Assembly: GCA_009937615.1 (NCBI GenBank) | Contig: JAACFB010000003.1 | Span: 1 to 64,000, forward strand | From: Gammaproteobacteria bacterium | GTDB taxonomy: Bacteria; Pseudomonadota; Gammaproteobacteria; Steroidobacterales; Woeseiaceae | DNA length: 64,000 nucleotides | Reading direction: 5' to 3' | Shown here: positions 27,025 to 36,104 of the stretch, one piece after another | How positions within the stretch are numbered: position 1 is the stretch's first letter | Layout: the number at the start of each line of letters is the position of its first letter | The notes under the pieces: model-generated | Seen by the model: the letters and a program-made list of their open reading frames with translations, nothing else | The model's database searches: none | What the model was told of the DNA's origin: nothing | Made by a program: the position numbers and the translations under genes

Positions 27025-28199
27025 GACGCCATCTCCCGGCCGTCCAGTGCCGGCGAAAGCAGTAGCATCGTGAGTAACGCAGCCCGTTCAAGCGTCTTGT
27101 CGATGTACAGGTATTCGTGCTGGGCGTGTGCGCCATCGCCGACCGGGCCCAGTCCGTCGACGGTTGCCGTGAACTGAGATGTCGTGTTGCCGTCCGACCC
27201 GCCGCCGGCTTTAACAGCGTATAAATCCAGGCCGAGTTCCCGGCCGGCTGCCTGCGTCAGAGCCCACAGTCGCTGGTTTCGTGGTGTGGCCTCCATAGAA
27301 GGCCGGCCGATACGTCCCTCGACGCGCAGACGAACGCCGGGAGTCTCCGGCTCGAGGGCATGAATCGCCCGCTCAATCGCCTCACCGTCGGCCAGTGTCG
27401 GTACCCGGACGTCGACGACTGCAGTGCTGTGCGGGGCAATCACGTTGGGTTGTATGCCGCCGTCGACCGTACCGACATTGATCGTGATGCCCTTGTCGGC
27501 GTCGTTCATCGCAAAGAGTTTCTGGATGACGTGCGACAACTCGAGAATGGCGCTTGCTCCCGACTCCGGATCGAGTCCTGCATGCGCGGCCTTGCCGTAA
27601 ACCGTGATCGTGAATCTGCCAATGCCCTTGCGCTCGGTCTTGATGTGGCCGGAATCACCCATGGCAGGTTCCAGGACGAGGGCGCGATCCGCTCTTCGCG
27701 CAAGCATACGGATGTAACGACTCGACGATCGGCTGCCGATCTCTTCATCCGCATTGACGAAGACCACGGGTATTACCGACGGCTCTATGTCCAGGTCGCG
27801 TAAGGTCCTGAGGGCGAGAATTATCTGGACAAGTCCGCCTTTCATATCGAAGACGCCAGGCCCGCGGATGACGTTGCCGTCAACGCTGAACGGCCGTTTG
27901 CTGATCGTACCGACCGGCCAGACCGTATCGTAATGGCCGATCAGGAGCTGCATCGGCGACCCGCGGGCTCGCTTATCGGGCCGTGCATAGATATGTCGCG
28001 GTTGCCCTGGAAGCCCGGTCTCGTGCGCCCGATAGCCGGTCTCGCCGAGGGCTGCCATGAAAATGTGCCGCATCCGGGCATGCATCTGCGGGTTGGCTGA
28101 CGGTGACTCGGACTCGACGAGGCTCCCGAGCAGGCTCACCAGAAATCCTTCCTGGTGGCGAATGTGCCCGAGTACCCGATCTGCCAGTCCAGTAGTCAC
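27021..28199 (-). CDS. M20-family metallopeptidase (glutamate carboxypeptidase-like)
   Basis: A zinc peptidase or amidase of about 392 residues. The metal ligands appear in LIGHYDTVWP (His, Asp), FDMKGG (bridging Asp), NADEEIGS (catalytic and metal Glu), LEPAM and a C-terminal GGGSDGN/HAQHEY (His). A dimerisation lid domain with GKAAHAG lies between. Relatives release glutamate from folate-like or N-acyl substrates. The open frame runs 52 codons upstream, but those lie antisense-like inside the preceding gene. GTG at 28199, seven bases after that gene's stop, is the sensible start. There is no signal peptide, so it is cytoplasmic. Confidence 0.83.
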   Translation of the reverse strand: MTTGLADRVLGHIRHQEGFLVSLLGSLVESESPSANPQMHARMRHIFMAALGETGYRAHETGLPGQPRHIYARPDKRARGSPMQLLIGHYDTVWPVGTISKRPFSVDGNVIRGPGVFDMKGGLVQIILALRTLRDLDIEPSVIPVVFVNADEEIGSRSSSRYIRMLARRADRALVLEPAMGDSGHIKTERKGIGRFTITVYGKAAHAGLDPESGASAILELSHVIQKLFAMNDADKGITINVGTVDGGIQPNVIAPHSTAVVDVRVPTLADGEAIERAIHALEPETPGVRLRVEGRIGRPSMEATPRNQRLWALTQAAGRELGLDLYAVKAGGGSDGNTTSQFTATVDGLGPVGDGAHAQHEYLYIDKTLERAALLTMLLLSPALDGREMAS

Positions 28200-28206
28200 G
28201 GAGTGG

Positions 28207-28818
28207 CTACGTGTGCATGTCAGCGGGAAACGGGAATGCGTTGGAGTGATCGATCGTGGCGAATCGTCCCGGTGCAAGATAGGCGAGCAACGGCGATTCG
28301 TGTATGAGCTCCTGGTCATCGACCTCACTGTTACGCAGAAAGGCACTGTCGGCATACGCGGCGATGATCTCGCCCGTTATCAGGCAGTTTGCGCCGAAGC
28401 CATCGATGGTCTTGAAGTGCCGGCATTCAAAGTACAGGTAGGCTTCCTCGATAAACGTGCCATCGATCGTGCTTGCGGGAAACGTGGTGAAATAATCGAG
28501 TACCGGTTTTTGGCCGCCAGGCACGCGCGGGGACGCTGCGAGACTCGAATACAGTACCTGTGATGGCTTCGGGAAACTGACCGTAAATTCGCCCGTGCGG
28601 TCGATATTCGTACAGGTACGGTGTGCCGGTGTGCAGGCGAAACCGAAATAATTTTCCCAGCCGATCGGCGCAGCCATGTGCTTTGGAGCCAGGTCAAGCG
28701 ATCCATCGGGATCGGTGGTGCCGACCAGTATCAGCGGCGCAACGGTGTAAAAGCGGTTCCAGATTGCCTCGCCTGTGTCGATTTCGACCAGGCGACGTTT
28801 TTCGTTTGCCTGCTGCAC
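28207..28818 (-). CDS. flavin-reductase-like FMN-binding protein
   Basis: A 203-residue split-barrel flavoprotein of the flavin reductase-like family. It shows PLILVGTTDPDGSLDLAPKHM, GFACTPAHRTCTNIDRTGEFTVS and an internal YFECRHFKTIDG. Such proteins bind FMN and serve as reductases for monooxygenases, or as sensors or storage proteins. It starts at GTG 28818 with a strong GGAGGTG five bases upstream. It is the first gene of the operon with the M20 peptidase, DUF1611-like and decarboxylase-like genes. It is divergent from the Rieske oxygenase gene, 135 bases away, and whether it donates electrons to it is unknown. Confidence 0.78.
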   Translation of the reverse strand: MQQANEKRRLVEIDTGEAIWNRFYTVAPLILVGTTDPDGSLDLAPKHMAAPIGWENYFGFACTPAHRTCTNIDRTGEFTVSFPKPSQVLYSSLAASPRVPGGQKPVLDYFTTFPASTIDGTFIEEAYLYFECRHFKTIDGFGANCLITGEIIAAYADSAFLRNSEVDDQELIHESPLLAYLAPGRFATIDHSNAFPFPADMHT

Positions 28819-28953
28819 GGCTGCACCTCCGCATTGTCTTATTAACTTAAGCTACTCCCCCGTATGGACAGTGAGAATAAGTAGTTGGCGCAAGGCGGTG
28901 TGCTATCTTTGTGAGTTAGCGATTTCTTTGATGCGGACGGCGAGACACGCGAA

Positions 28954-30159
28954 ATGCGTCAGATCGAAAAAACGACGGAGCAGCTGATTGCTGCTCACCA
29001 ACCAGGGTATGCGCTCGATCGGCGCTTCTATGTGGATCCGGAGATTTATGCACTAGAGATCGACCGGATCATCATGCGCAACTGGATCGTTGCAGGCCAT
29101 CAGTCGGAGCTCCGGGAGCCGGGAGATTTCAAGATTCTGCGCGTGGCGAACGAATCGGCCATCATCGTTCGCGGATCCGACAATGAACTCAGGGCGTTCG
29201 CAAACGTTTGCCGGCATCGCGGGTCGGTCGTGTGCCTCAAGAACAAGGGCAGCACCAGTAAATTCAGGTGTCCCTATCACGGCTGGACGTATGACATCGA
29301 CGGCAATCTGACGGCAGCCCGCAATATGCCGGCAGAATTCGACAGGTCGAAGTTCGGCCTGGTACAGGTGTCGGTGCAGACCTTGCACGGGCTGATTCTC
29401 GTATGTTTTTGCAATGATCCGCCCTCGACAGTCGATGCCAGGCGAGAAATGGCGGCGCCGATGGCAATGTTCGGTTTCGAAAACCTCAAGGTCGCTGCCT
29501 TCAAGGAATATTCCATCGCCGCTAACTGGAAGCTCGCGATAGAGAATTACATGGAGTGCTATCACTGCGCCACGGCGCACCCGGATTACGCGAAGATGCA
29601 TACGCTGATGCTCGACGACGTCAAGCGTGAAAAGCTGCAGGAGCGCATGCGGCAGCGGATGAACGCCTGCGGACTGCGAGACCTGTTCATCAATGGTTTT
29701 AACGCGAGGGCCGAACCGGGCCAGCTGGGGTACAGCTACAGCAGGACGGCGTTGTTCAAGGGTTACAAGACCGGTAGTCGCGACGGCGCACCGGTTGCGC
29801 CGTTGCTCGGCGAATTGACGGACTATGATGGCGGCGCATCCGATTTGGCGATCGGTCCGTTCTCCTTTTTTCTGGCATACAGCGACCACGTTGTCTGCTA
29901 TGTATTCGTGCCCGTCGACATGGACCATTGCCGATGCGATATCTACTGGCTGGTACGAGACGATGCGAGGGAGGGCAGCGACTATAACGTTGATGAGTTG
30001 ACGTGGCTCTGGGACATTACCACCAAGGCGGACAAGGAAATCATCATGAACAACGGTCGGGGCGTCAGATCGCGCTTTTACGAGCCCGGCCAGTTGTCCG
30101 ATATGGAGTCCAGCGAGCGCAGCTACATCGAGTGGGTGCTCGAGCAGCTTGGCCGATGA
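28954..30159 (+). CDS. Rieske non-haem iron oxygenase, alpha subunit
   Basis: A 401-residue Rieske oxygenase. The Rieske [2Fe-2S] ligands are CRHRGS (about 86) and CPYHGWTYD (about 107). The mononuclear iron site lies in ENYMECYHCATAHPDY (about 195-210), with a later Asp expected as third ligand. This pattern is like the quaternary-amine demethylases/monooxygenases (GbcA, CntA-like) as well as aromatic-ring hydroxylases. Its reductase partner is not adjacent. It converges on potI with nine bases between stops, beside a BetI-regulated amine-type locus, which favours an N-methylated amine substrate by inference. Confidence 0.83.
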   Translation: MRQIEKTTEQLIAAHQPGYALDRRFYVDPEIYALEIDRIIMRNWIVAGHQSELREPGDFKILRVANESAIIVRGSDNELRAFANVCRHRGSVVCLKNKGSTSKFRCPYHGWTYDIDGNLTAARNMPAEFDRSKFGLVQVSVQTLHGLILVCFCNDPPSTVDARREMAAPMAMFGFENLKVAAFKEYSIAANWKLAIENYMECYHCATAHPDYAKMHTLMLDDVKREKLQERMRQRMNACGLRDLFINGFNARAEPGQLGYSYSRTALFKGYKTGSRDGAPVAPLLGELTDYDGGASDLAIGPFSFFLAYSDHVVCYVFVPVDMDHCRCDIYWLVRDDAREGSDYNVDELTWLWDITTKADKEIIMNNGRGVRSRFYEPGQLSDMESSERSYIEWVLEQLGR

Positions 30160-30168
30160 GTTTATTTC

Positions 30169-30969
30169 CTAGCGAATCCGCGATTTGCGCAGAGTCGCCC
30201 ACGCGATCAGCAGGCCCGTACTGACGATAAGAATAAATATTGACGCCAGCGCATTGATGTCCGGAGTCACACCCAGCTTCACTTTCGAAAAAATGTACAT
30301 CGGCAGCGTGCTGGCTCCCGGCCCGGAAACGAAGCTCGCAATGACAAGGTCGTCGAGCGACAGCGTGAACGCCAGCAGCCAGCCCGCGATCATCGCGGGC
30401 GCTATGAGCGGCAGGGTAATATCGAAGACGACGCGAAACGGCCTGCCGCCGAGATCCATGGCGGCTTCTTCCAGCGACTCATCCATGGCGGCAAGCCGGG
30501 ACCGCACGATGACGGCAACGTAAGCCATTGCGAACGTCGTGTGCGCGATCGTGATCGTTCCGAATCCCCGCTGATCCGGCCAACCGAAATACTGCTTCAG
30601 GCTCACGAAAAGGAGCAGCAGAGACAGACCAGTGATAACTTCCGGCATGACAAGCGGTGAGGTGATCATGCCCGAAAAAACCGTGCGGCCGCGGAAATTT
30701 CCGAAACGCGCCAACAGCAGGCCAGCCATCGTGCCGAGCACGGTTGCGAGCGTCGCGGCCGTTGCCGCAATGCGCAGGCTCAGAAACATCGCGTCAAGGA
30801 TCTGGTCGTTTCGAAATAGCTCGCCATACCAACGAGTCGAGAAACCGCCCCAGATCGTCGCCAGGTTGGAATCGTTGAACGAGTATATGACGACCGATAT
30901 CAGCGGTATGTACAGAAACGCGTAGCCGAAAGCGAGCGTAGAGAGGATGAACAGCGATCGCTTCTGCAT
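30169..30969 (-). CDS. potI: polyamine-type ABC transporter permease
   Basis: A 266-residue inner-membrane permease with six predicted helices, starting MQKRSLFILSTLAFGYAFLY. The coupling (EAA) loop is AAMDESLEEAAMDLGGRPFRV (about 160-180). It matches PotI/PotC, the second permease of putrescine or spermidine importers. Its ATG touches the end of potH (one-base overlap), so the permeases are translated together. It is the last gene in the minus-strand BetI-acyl-CoA dehydrogenase-PotFGHI operon. The transported compound may be a polyamine or a related amine. Confidence 0.88.
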   Translation of the reverse strand: MQKRSLFILSTLAFGYAFLYIPLISVVIYSFNDSNLATIWGGFSTRWYGELFRNDQILDAMFLSLRIAATAATLATVLGTMAGLLLARFGNFRGRTVFSGMITSPLVMPEVITGLSLLLLFVSLKQYFGWPDQRGFGTITIAHTTFAMAYVAVIVRSRLAAMDESLEEAAMDLGGRPFRVVFDITLPLIAPAMIAGWLLAFTLSLDDLVIASFVSGPGASTLPMYIFSKVKLGVTPDINALASIFILIVSTGLLIAWATLRKSRIR

Positions 30970-31859
30970 CAGGCGGCCCCTGTTTCCCGTGTTTGGCTTC
31001 TCTGCAGGAAGACGATCGGTACGACGAGCAGCAGGAGCAACATGACGGCAACCGCGGACGCCAGCGGCCAGTCGCGATTCACATAAAACTCATCGAACAG
31101 CACGCGCCCGATCAGCAGCGCGTCGGGCCCGCCAAGCAGGTACGGTATGACGTACTCACCCATCGCCGGGATAAAGACGAGCAAGCACCCGGCGATGACG
31201 CCCGGGCGGGCGAGCGGCCAGGTGATGTCCCAGAAGGCCCGGGTGCGTGACGCGCCGAGATCCAGGGCCGCCTCGACAAGATCCTCATCCATGCGCTCGA
31301 GCGTGGCGTAGACCGGCAACACCAGGAACGGCAGATAGGAATAGGTCAGGCCAATGAAGACCGCGAAGTCCGTATACATCATCTGAATCGGCTGATCGAT
31401 CAGGCCGAGCCAGAGCAGGGAATTGTTGATAACGCCGTGATTGTTCAGCAGGCCCATCCAGGCATAGACGCGCAGGAGAAACGAGATCCAGAAGGGCAGA
31501 ATGATCAGCAGCAGCAGCAGGCTCCGGGTTGCGGGGCTCGACCGGGCAATGCCGTAGGCGATCGGGAAACCAAGCGCCAGGCTCAAAATCGTTGCCGCCG
31601 CTGCAAGCAGTACGGACTTCAGGTAGGTGACCGCATAGAGTTTGTCGGTCAGCAAGAATAGAAAATTATCGGCAGTGATCGCCAGATCGCCGTGTTGATC
31701 GAAGCTCGGCGTAAACGGGGGCTGCGCGATAATCGGATCAGCCAGGCTGATCTTCAGAATAATTGCAAAGGGCAGCAGGAAGAAAACCAGCAACCACAGG
31801 TACGGAACCGCGATCGTAATGCGTTGCCAAAGCGTATCGTGTTGGGTAGCGCCAGCCAT
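30969..31859 (-). CDS. potH: polyamine-type ABC transporter permease
   Basis: A permease of about 296 residues with six helices and the coupling loop MDEDLVEAALDLGASRTRA. Long periplasmic residues after helix 1 (LADPIIAQPPFTP) are typical of PotH. The ATG at 31859 (MAGATQHDTLWQR) is preferred to the longer frame because the extra residues lie inside potG. It overlaps the end of potG's gap by a few bases only. Together with PotI it forms the membrane channel of the importer. Confidence 0.87.
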   Translation of the reverse strand: MAGATQHDTLWQRITIAVPYLWLLVFFLLPFAIILKISLADPIIAQPPFTPSFDQHGDLAITADNFLFLLTDKLYAVTYLKSVLLAAAATILSLALGFPIAYGIARSSPATRSLLLLLIILPFWISFLLRVYAWMGLLNNHGVINNSLLWLGLIDQPIQMMYTDFAVFIGLTYSYLPFLVLPVYATLERMDEDLVEAALDLGASRTRAFWDITWPLARPGVIAGCLLVFIPAMGEYVIPYLLGGPDALLIGRVLFDEFYVNRDWPLASAVAVMLLLLLVVPIVFLQRSQTRETGAA

Positions 31860-31867
31860 GTTTAGGG

Positions 31868-32971
31868 TCAGTCGACCAGGACCACGGCGCTGAGCGGCTG
31901 CCAGGATATCCAGATTTCGTCGTCCCACTCGACGAAACGTTTCGAGGAACGCCGGCGATTCTGACTGCTGACCTGGATCATTTTTCCGGATTCAAGCCGC
32001 ACACGGTACAGGGAAAGATTGCCGAGATAGCCCTGGTCGTCAACGATGCCCCGCAGCCGGGCGTCGTAAAGATCTTCGGGTTCGCTGCGGCTGATAAAGA
32101 TTTTCTCCGGTCGAACGGCAACCCCTACAGCCTGCCCGACGGCAACGGCGTAGTCGCCAACCGCCCGAAGCGTCGAGCCAAGCTCCTCGCACTGTATGGA
32201 AATACCGTCCGGATCGACGCTCGCCACAGTCCCTTCGAACGTATTGATCGTGCCGATGAAGTTGGCGACGAAACGGTTGCAGGGATATTCATAAATCTCC
32301 TTGGGCTCGCCAACCTGCAAAAACCGGCCTTCGTTCATGACGGCGATACGGGACGACAACGTCATTGCCTCTTCCTGGTCATGAGTCACGACGACGAACG
32401 TAATGCCGAGTTCATCCTGGATGTTCATGAGCTCGAACTGGGTCCGTTCCCGCAATTTCTTGTCGAGAGCGGCAAGCGGCTCGTCGAGCAACAGAACTTT
32501 GGGCCGCTTGATCAACGCCCGGGCCAGGGCGACACGCTGCAGCTGCCCGCCGGATAGCTGGTCAGTCTTGCGCTGCCGAAAGTCGCCGAGCTGCACGAGT
32601 TCCAGCATGTCGTCAACGCGTCGCGCGATCTCGTGTTTGCCAACACGGTCTTTGCGCAGACCGTAGGCAATATTCTTTTCCACGTTCATATGCGGAAAAA
32701 CCGCGTACGACTGGAACATCATGTTGACGGGACGTTCATAGGGCGGCAGGTGCGTCACATCAATGCCGTCGATTTCGACCTTGCCTGCAGAGGGCGTCTC
32801 GAAACCCGCGAGCATTCTCAGCAGCGTTGATTTGCCGCAGCCGGAGCCACCGAGAATCGAAAAAAGTTCACTGCGCCCGATGTCGAGGTGAATGTCGTCC
32901 ACGGCGACGAAATCGCCGAATGACTTACTCAGCCCCGCGATGCGTATCAGTGGATTCGCTGTATCCGTCAA
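31868..32971 (-). CDS. potG: polyamine-type ABC transporter ATP-binding protein
   Basis: An ATPase of about 367 residues. Walker A GGSGCGKSTLLRMLAG, Q-loop NMMFQSYAVFPHM, signature LSGGQLQRVALAR, Walker B VLLLDEPLAALDK and the H-loop VVTHDQEEAM are all intact. The C-terminal TOBE domain (GNLSLYRVRLESGKMI) closely follows E. coli PotG. The TTG at 32971 is proposed as start: AAGGTGAG lies six bases upstream and it clears the end of potF. The longer frame starts at TTG 33022, inside potF, with no such site. Confidence 0.88.
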   Translation of the reverse strand: MTDTANPLIRIAGLSKSFGDFVAVDDIHLDIGRSELFSILGGSGCGKSTLLRMLAGFETPSAGKVEIDGIDVTHLPPYERPVNMMFQSYAVFPHMNVEKNIAYGLRKDRVGKHEIARRVDDMLELVQLGDFRQRKTDQLSGGQLQRVALARALIKRPKVLLLDEPLAALDKKLRERTQFELMNIQDELGITFVVVTHDQEEAMTLSSRIAVMNEGRFLQVGEPKEIYEYPCNRFVANFIGTINTFEGTVASVDPDGISIQCEELGSTLRAVGDYAVAVGQAVGVAVRPEKIFISRSEPEDLYDARLRGIVDDQGYLGNLSLYRVRLESGKMIQVSSQNRRRSSKRFVEWDDEIWISWQPLSAVVLVD

Positions 32972-32993
32972 TGCAGGCTCACCTTTGACGTCG

Positions 32994-34115
32994 TCACCAA
33001 ATGCCGCTCTTCGCGCGGGCAAACGCGCGTGTTCGCGGGCGTTCTCGTTTCGGGTTAACGGTTTTCACCGGGTACAGAATGTCCCACAGGGCCGCGTCCG
33101 GAAATACCGCAGGATTCTCGAGCAGGTCAGCGCTCATCAACGGCCACGCCGCCGCATTCGCGGTTGCATAACGGGATTGGCTCGCGTTTGCCGCGGCAAC
33201 GTCGGGGCGCAGCATGAAGTTGAGGAACAGGTAGGCGTTATCCTTGTGCGGGGCATCGCTCGGAATGAACAGGCCGTCGACCCAAAGGCCCGAGCCTTCT
33301 TTCGGGGCCGTGTAGCGCAAATCGATTTCGATACCGGCCTCTTCGGCACGGGCGGCGGCGGCGGCATAGTCGCCGGACCAGCTCATCGCAACACAGACTT
33401 CCTTGTTGGGAAGGTCGGACATCATTTTCTGGTTGCTGAAGTAACGAATGTAAGGCCTTACCCGCTTGATCTGGGCCTCTGCCTTGGCGAGACTTTCGTC
33501 ATCAACGGCGTTCGGATCCAGGCCGAGGTACGCGAGGACCATCGGAAAAACGTCGGTCGGGCCGTCGAGCAGGCTGACGCCGCAATCCGCCAGCTTTGAG
33601 ACCACTTCAGGGTCGAAAAGTATGTCGGCGCCGTCCATCGGGTGACCGGGCAGCCGTTCGCGAACCAAATCGGCATTCCAGGCATACCCGGTCGAGCCCC
33701 AGTGATAGGGGACCTGGTAGTCGCGCACTTGCGGGTAATCGATTCGCCGCATCGTTTCCGCATCAAGATGACGCACGTTGTCCAGGCGCGAGAAATCGAG
33801 TTTCTCGAAGACGCCAATCGGCGCCAGCCGCGAAGAAAACTGGTTGCTGTGCACGACGACGTCGTAGCCGCTGTTACCGGCAAGCAATTTTACGTCGACG
33901 ACTTCTGACGAATCGTAGATGTCATAGTTGACCTTGATGCCGGTCTCGGTTTCGAATTTCCGAATAATACCCGGCGCGATGTAATCGGCCCAGTTGTAGA
34001 CATTGACGACCTCTTCGCCACGTTCACCGATATTTGGCCCGGTGCCACAAGCCGCCAATACCGTCAGCAGTAAAAGCAGGCAGTGCAGGGTCGCGCGTGT
34101 GTTTCTTCTCGTCAT
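32994..34115 (-). CDS. potF: polyamine-binding lipoprotein
   Basis: A 373-residue substrate-binding protein with lipobox LAAC (Cys23) of a type II signal. The mature part begins VNVYNWADYIAPGI, the hallmark of PotF/PotD/SpuD. It continues with FETETGIKVNYDIYDSSE and YHWGSTGYAWN. The acidic and aromatic residues expected to hold a diamine occur in these segments (Trp, Asp, Tyr, Glu), but ligand choice needs structure. It is lipid-anchored rather than free periplasmic. It follows the acyl-CoA dehydrogenase by 38 bases and begins the transporter genes. Confidence 0.88.
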   Translation of the reverse strand: MTRRNTRATLHCLLLLLTVLAACGTGPNIGERGEEVVNVYNWADYIAPGIIRKFETETGIKVNYDIYDSSEVVDVKLLAGNSGYDVVVHSNQFSSRLAPIGVFEKLDFSRLDNVRHLDAETMRRIDYPQVRDYQVPYHWGSTGYAWNADLVRERLPGHPMDGADILFDPEVVSKLADCGVSLLDGPTDVFPMVLAYLGLDPNAVDDESLAKAEAQIKRVRPYIRYFSNQKMMSDLPNKEVCVAMSWSGDYAAAAARAEEAGIEIDLRYTAPKEGSGLWVDGLFIPSDAPHKDNAYLFLNFMLRPDVAAANASQSRYATANAAAWPLMSADLLENPAVFPDAALWDILYPVKTVNPKRERPRTRAFARAKSGIW

Positions 34116-34153
34116 GCAGGGCTGATTTGAACACCCATTTGGCCCGGAGACAA

Positions 34154-35314
34154 TTACATCTCGTCCAGCCCGCGTTTCAGCAGGGACCTGGCGATAATCA
34201 GGCGCTGAATTTCGCTCGTTCCCTCCCAGATCCGGTCAACGCGCAGTTCGCGGAAGAAGCGTTCGGCAACGTTTTCCCGCATGTAGCCCCGCCCGCCGAA
34301 AATCTGCACGGCACGATCGGCGACACGATTCGCCATTTCTGAAACATACAGCTTAACCATCGAGCAGCGGCTGTGCTGGGCCTTGATGTTCTCACCCCGG
34401 TCCGTGGCTCTCGCTGCCTCATAGGTCATCAGCCGGGACGCATACAGCTCGGTGACGCTGTCTGCCAGCATGAACTGTATTGCCTGTTTTTCGCTCAATG
34501 GCGCGCCGTCGACCGTCCGTTCGCTGGCGAACGCCATGGCTTCCTCGATCAGCCGCGCAGCCGCACCGCAGCTGCGCGCGCCGATCATGAGTCGCTCATG
34601 ACGGAACCAGCTGCGCGTGAACGCCATGCCGTCACCGGGTTTGCCGACGCGCTGCGAAGCCTTAACGCGCACATCGGAAAAACGATAGGTCGGATGATGA
34701 GCAGCGTAGGTGTGACTGAACGCCGGTGTCGCGACGACGTCGATGCCGGCCGTGCCCTGGTCGACGAGAAACAAGGCATCTTCGTCCTCATCCGGCAGCC
34801 GCGCCTGGAACCAGAAAAAGTCGGCGAGATTGCCGCTGGTGACATACCACTTCTCGCCGTTGAGCACGTAGGCATTCCCGTCTTTGACCGCCGTGGCGTC
34901 AAGGCCTGCGACGTCGGACCCGGGACCCGACTCGGTGATGGCGTAACAGTCCTTGCGCTCGCCTCGCATCAGCGGCAGCACATAGCGCTGGATCTGTTCC
35001 TCCGAGCAGGCGTCGAACATCCACGACTGCGGTTCCGAAAAGCACCACGATAAGGCATTGGTGATGCGACCAAGCTGCTCCCAGATGGCGGCTTGTTCCT
35101 CCATCGAGAGTTCCAGCCCGCCATAGGCTTTGGGCACGTCGATCGCCGAGAAGCCCAGCTCGATGGCTCGCGCCTTGTTTCGTTCCGTAATCTCCGCGGG
35201 CAGTTCGCCGTTATTGAGCTCCGCCTCCACCTCGTGCGGCAGCAGGTATTCGTCGGCGTACTCGCGGGCGATGGCCTGCCACCTTAATGCGCTTTCACTG
35301 AGTTCGATTTGCAC
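34154..35314 (-). CDS. acyl-CoA dehydrogenase
   Basis: A 386-residue standard-length ACAD. It has YAITESGPGSDVAGLDATA (FAD binding, about 125), the QIFGGRGYMREN segment and the catalytic-base motif IWEGTSEIQRLIIARSLL (about 360). It oxidises an acyl-CoA to the enoyl-CoA using ETF. Start GTG at 35314 has GAGG six to seven bases upstream. The start lies 20 bases inside the end of the TetR gene, so the two are coupled. Its presence between a BetI-like regulator and PotFGHI suggests the imported compound ends as an acyl-CoA. Confidence 0.85.
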   Translation of the reverse strand: MQIELSESALRWQAIAREYADEYLLPHEVEAELNNGELPAEITERNKARAIELGFSAIDVPKAYGGLELSMEEQAAIWEQLGRITNALSWCFSEPQSWMFDACSEEQIQRYVLPLMRGERKDCYAITESGPGSDVAGLDATAVKDGNAYVLNGEKWYVTSGNLADFFWFQARLPDEDEDALFLVDQGTAGIDVVATPAFSHTYAAHHPTYRFSDVRVKASQRVGKPGDGMAFTRSWFRHERLMIGARSCGAAARLIEEAMAFASERTVDGAPLSEKQAIQFMLADSVTELYASRLMTYEAARATDRGENIKAQHSRCSMVKLYVSEMANRVADRAVQIFGGRGYMRENVAERFFRELRVDRIWEGTSEIQRLIIARSLLKRGLDEM

Positions 35315-35954
35315 GATAACCTCGCTGGTTGAAATGTTTGGGAAATACGCTCTTCAAATAGCTCATGACGGCGTCCATGGCCTCGCGCCGGTCCCAGCTC
35401 TGCGGACTGACCAGGCAGGATAGCCAGAGCCCGTTCGTCATTGATGTCAGCGCATTGGCAGCGGCCGAGGCTGAAACATGCGGGTACTCGCCCTCGGCAA
35501 TGATCGCCGTGCACAGTCCTTCGACGACTTCGTCGTAATACTGGTCGAACTCGTCGCAGATCTTGCGATAGGCAGGCCGCGATTTGACCTCACCCCAGAA
35601 CGCGAACCATAGCGCCAGCTTTTGCCGGTCGCAGATCGACGGCTTGAAATCCAGCTCCATGAGGGCATGCAGCTGATCAGCCGGATGGGGGCCCGCACGT
35701 GAAAGCGTCTTGTCGAAACGTCTTCTATATTCGTCGGCCAGATGCCTGAGCGTTTCATTGAGCAGGTTGTCCTTGCTCTCGAAGTGGAGATTGACGATGC
35801 CCTGCGACAGGCCGGCTTCCCTGGCGACGTCGCCCAGGGTGGTGCTGCTCATCCCCTTGCGCGCAATGCACTTCATCGTTGCATCGATCAGCTGCAGGCG
35901 CCGGGTCGCACGGGATGCGGTCCTGGGGTTATTGTGCTTTGCGGCTGCGGGCAT
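35295..35954 (-). CDS. TetR/AcrR-family regulator, BetI-like
   Basis: A regulator of about 219 residues. The N-terminal helix-turn-helix (IDATMKCIARKGMSSTTLGDVAREAGLSQGIVNLHF, in pieces) and the C-terminal KLALWFAFWGEV, NGLWLSCLVSPQSWDR are typical of BetI, the choline/betaine regulator. ATG at 35954 has AAGGT eight bases upstream, and the frame further up is out of family. It is divergent from the aminotransferase operon. A perfect TetR-type palindrome lies in the gap at 36024-36041, so it probably represses its own operon and the enzyme operon until a ligand binds. Confidence 0.84.
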   Translation of the reverse strand: MPAAAKHNNPRTASRATRRLQLIDATMKCIARKGMSSTTLGDVAREAGLSQGIVNLHFESKDNLLNETLRHLADEYRRRFDKTLSRAGPHPADQLHALMELDFKPSICDRQKLALWFAFWGEVKSRPAYRKICDEFDQYYDEVVEGLCTAIIAEGEYPHVSASAAANALTSMTNGLWLSCLVSPQSWDRREAMDAVMSYLKSVFPKHFNQRGYRANRTQ

Positions 35955-36023
35955 GTTGTTACCTTTTTGGCTGCCGGTAGCGGGCTGAAATGCTGCCGTA
36001 CGAGCAAGGATGATGCCATATGT

Positions 36024-36041
36024 TGAATGAATACTCATTCA
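36024..36041. promoter_or_regulatory. putative TetR/BetI operator
   Basis: TGAATGA and TCATTCA form a perfect 7-base inverted repeat around ATAC. It sits 70 bases upstream of the TetR start and 64 bases upstream of the aminotransferase start. The half-site resembles those of known TetR-family repressors. One site in the middle could serve both divergent promoters. Confidence 0.68.
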
Positions 36042-36104
36042 TTATTCTGGACCTGCGAGCCTGCTTCGTGAGACTCTATGGGGACCGGAAAACAGGGAGG
36101 ATCT

